From Bacillus ectoiniformans (GTDB taxonomy: Bacteria > Bacillota > Bacilli > Bacillales > Domibacillaceae), in contig NZ_JAFBES010000006.1 in assembly GCF_016908875.1 (NCBI RefSeq), positions 62,001-126,000 on the forward strand: a DNA stretch of 64,000 bases. Reading direction: 5' to 3'. Positions 63,538 to 64,000 of the stretch are shown piece by piece. The notes below the pieces were generated by a model. That model worked only from the letters and a program-made list of their open reading frames with translations. It ran no database searches and had not been told where the DNA came from. The position numbers and the translations under genes are program-made. Positions within the stretch are counted from its first letter, which is position 1, and every line of letters begins with the position of its first letter.

Positions 63538-64000
63538 TCATAAATTAGGAACATGAATAGGCTTATAAAGGGCATTCGTCACTGTGCCGAATTCACTGGC
63601 ATGCGGGCGGTCATCGTCATCCCCATACCCGTAATCAAACATCCGGTTTCGGTTGAGCGTTAATTTTGTAATCGACGGTTTTAATAAATCAAATGTGTTA
63701 AACCGCTCTTCTAATTGCGGGAACCTTTTTTGGTAGGCTAGAATCTCTTCACGCACAATCTCCCAGAACCGGTCTTCTGGCAGCTGTTCCTTCTCTTCTA
63801 AAATATTGCTTAAATAACGGAAGTGGCAAATAAATAATCCCGTTAATATAAATTGCGTCAAACCTTCCGGCGCTTCACTTCTCAGCACTGCTTTTAATTC
63901 GTCAGATAAAGCAGTCAGTTCAGGCAGCGGCTGATCACTGATATTCACATCATCGACAAAGTCTTTCATGATTAACCGTTCCGGCTGATCGTCTTTTAAT
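63538..64000 (-). CDS. Partial IucA/IucC-family siderophore synthetase (C-terminal part)
   Basis: The frame stays open to the right edge (LKDDQPERLI precedes the first Met), so only the last 153 or so codons are visible. The segment ILTGLFICHFRYLSNILEEK and the ending LLKPSITKLTLNRNR followed by RPHASEFGTVTNALYKP fit the helical C-terminal (FhuF-like) domain of NRPS-independent siderophore synthetases, which end in a K(A/S)LLRMRL...NPL-type segment. A divergent member is likely. A dead copy of the tail is at 45112-45179. Confidence 0.65.
   Translation of the reverse strand, partial: LKDDQPERLIMKDFVDDVNISDQPLPELTALSDELKAVLRSEAPEGLTQFILTGLFICHFRYLSNILEEKEQLPEDRFWEIVREEILAYQKRFPQLEERFNTFDLLKPSITKLTLNRNRMFDYGYGDDDDRPHASEFGTVTNALYKPIHVPNL

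Noticed and set aside
63256..63543. Plus-strand open frame of 95 codons.
   Set aside because: It runs through the terminator and into the 3' end of the IucA/IucC-like gene, with no ribosome binding site.

Overview
The window comes from the chromosome of an AT-rich, endospore-forming Bacillaceae species. The evidence is a GerA-type germinant receptor operon, the minor spore protein SspP, YkuD, a Ku/LigD end-joining pair, the DesK-DesR-Des cold-sensing system, dynamin DynA and a YthAB bd oxidase, together with AGGAGG-type ribosome binding sites and Bacillus-style terminators. I cannot name the species. I found no rRNA, tRNA, CRISPR array, riboswitch, phage module or intact insertion sequence.

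Layout. 1-3.5 kb: the end of a TIM-barrel hydrolase, then desR, desK and des with a likely DesR operator. 3.5-7.6 kb: sspP, an M20 amidohydrolase, a Mug-type glycosylase, a small hypothetical, DUF4385 and a DDAH-like enzyme. 7.7-11.5 kb: germinant receptor operon (A-B-C order) with a small upstream ORF. 11.7-18.5 kb: a GIY-YIG protein, a Suv3-like RNA helicase and DynA. 18.7-26.2 kb: CPBP protease, prolyl 4-hydroxylase, PanE-like reductase, endonuclease I, ExoA, and divergent ku and ligD. 26.3-36.3 kb: YoxD, RpiR regulator, GNAT, class III aminotransferase with palindromic operators, YkuD, MBL hydrolase, IlvE, CDF exporter, YitT and an alpha/beta hydrolase. 36.6-44.9 kb: OpuC/EgtUV-type ABC importer, a Hanks kinase abutting a Ser/Arg-rich mini-gene, YthAB, and YhfP with a divergent TetR. 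45.0-45.8 kb: a gene graveyard with a chimeric scar (ythA start joined to a siderophore-synthetase tail) and a decayed DUF2892 gene. 45.9-63.0 kb: a phenylacetate degradation locus. 63.5-64 kb: the end of an IucA/IucC-like gene.

The phenylacetate locus is the most coherent system. PaaK makes phenylacetyl-CoA; PaaABC with PaaD form the ring epoxidase; PaaG, PaaF, PaaH, PaaJ, an aldehyde dehydrogenase and a third crotonase would take the ring to acetyl-CoA and succinyl-CoA. PaaI and PaaY are thioesterases, PaaX is the repressor, and a DUF485/SSS symporter pair divergent from paaK is probably the uptake system. Two canonical parts are missing. There is no PaaE reductase; a single-cluster ferredoxin and a thioredoxin-reductase-like ferredoxin-NADP reductase lie between paaK and paaA instead. 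There is also no fused PaaZ; an aldehyde dehydrogenase without a hydratase domain is present. The divergent promoter region carries two cre-like sites, and tandem TAACGTTA palindromes precede paaA, so the inferred control is PaaX repression plus CcpA catabolite repression.
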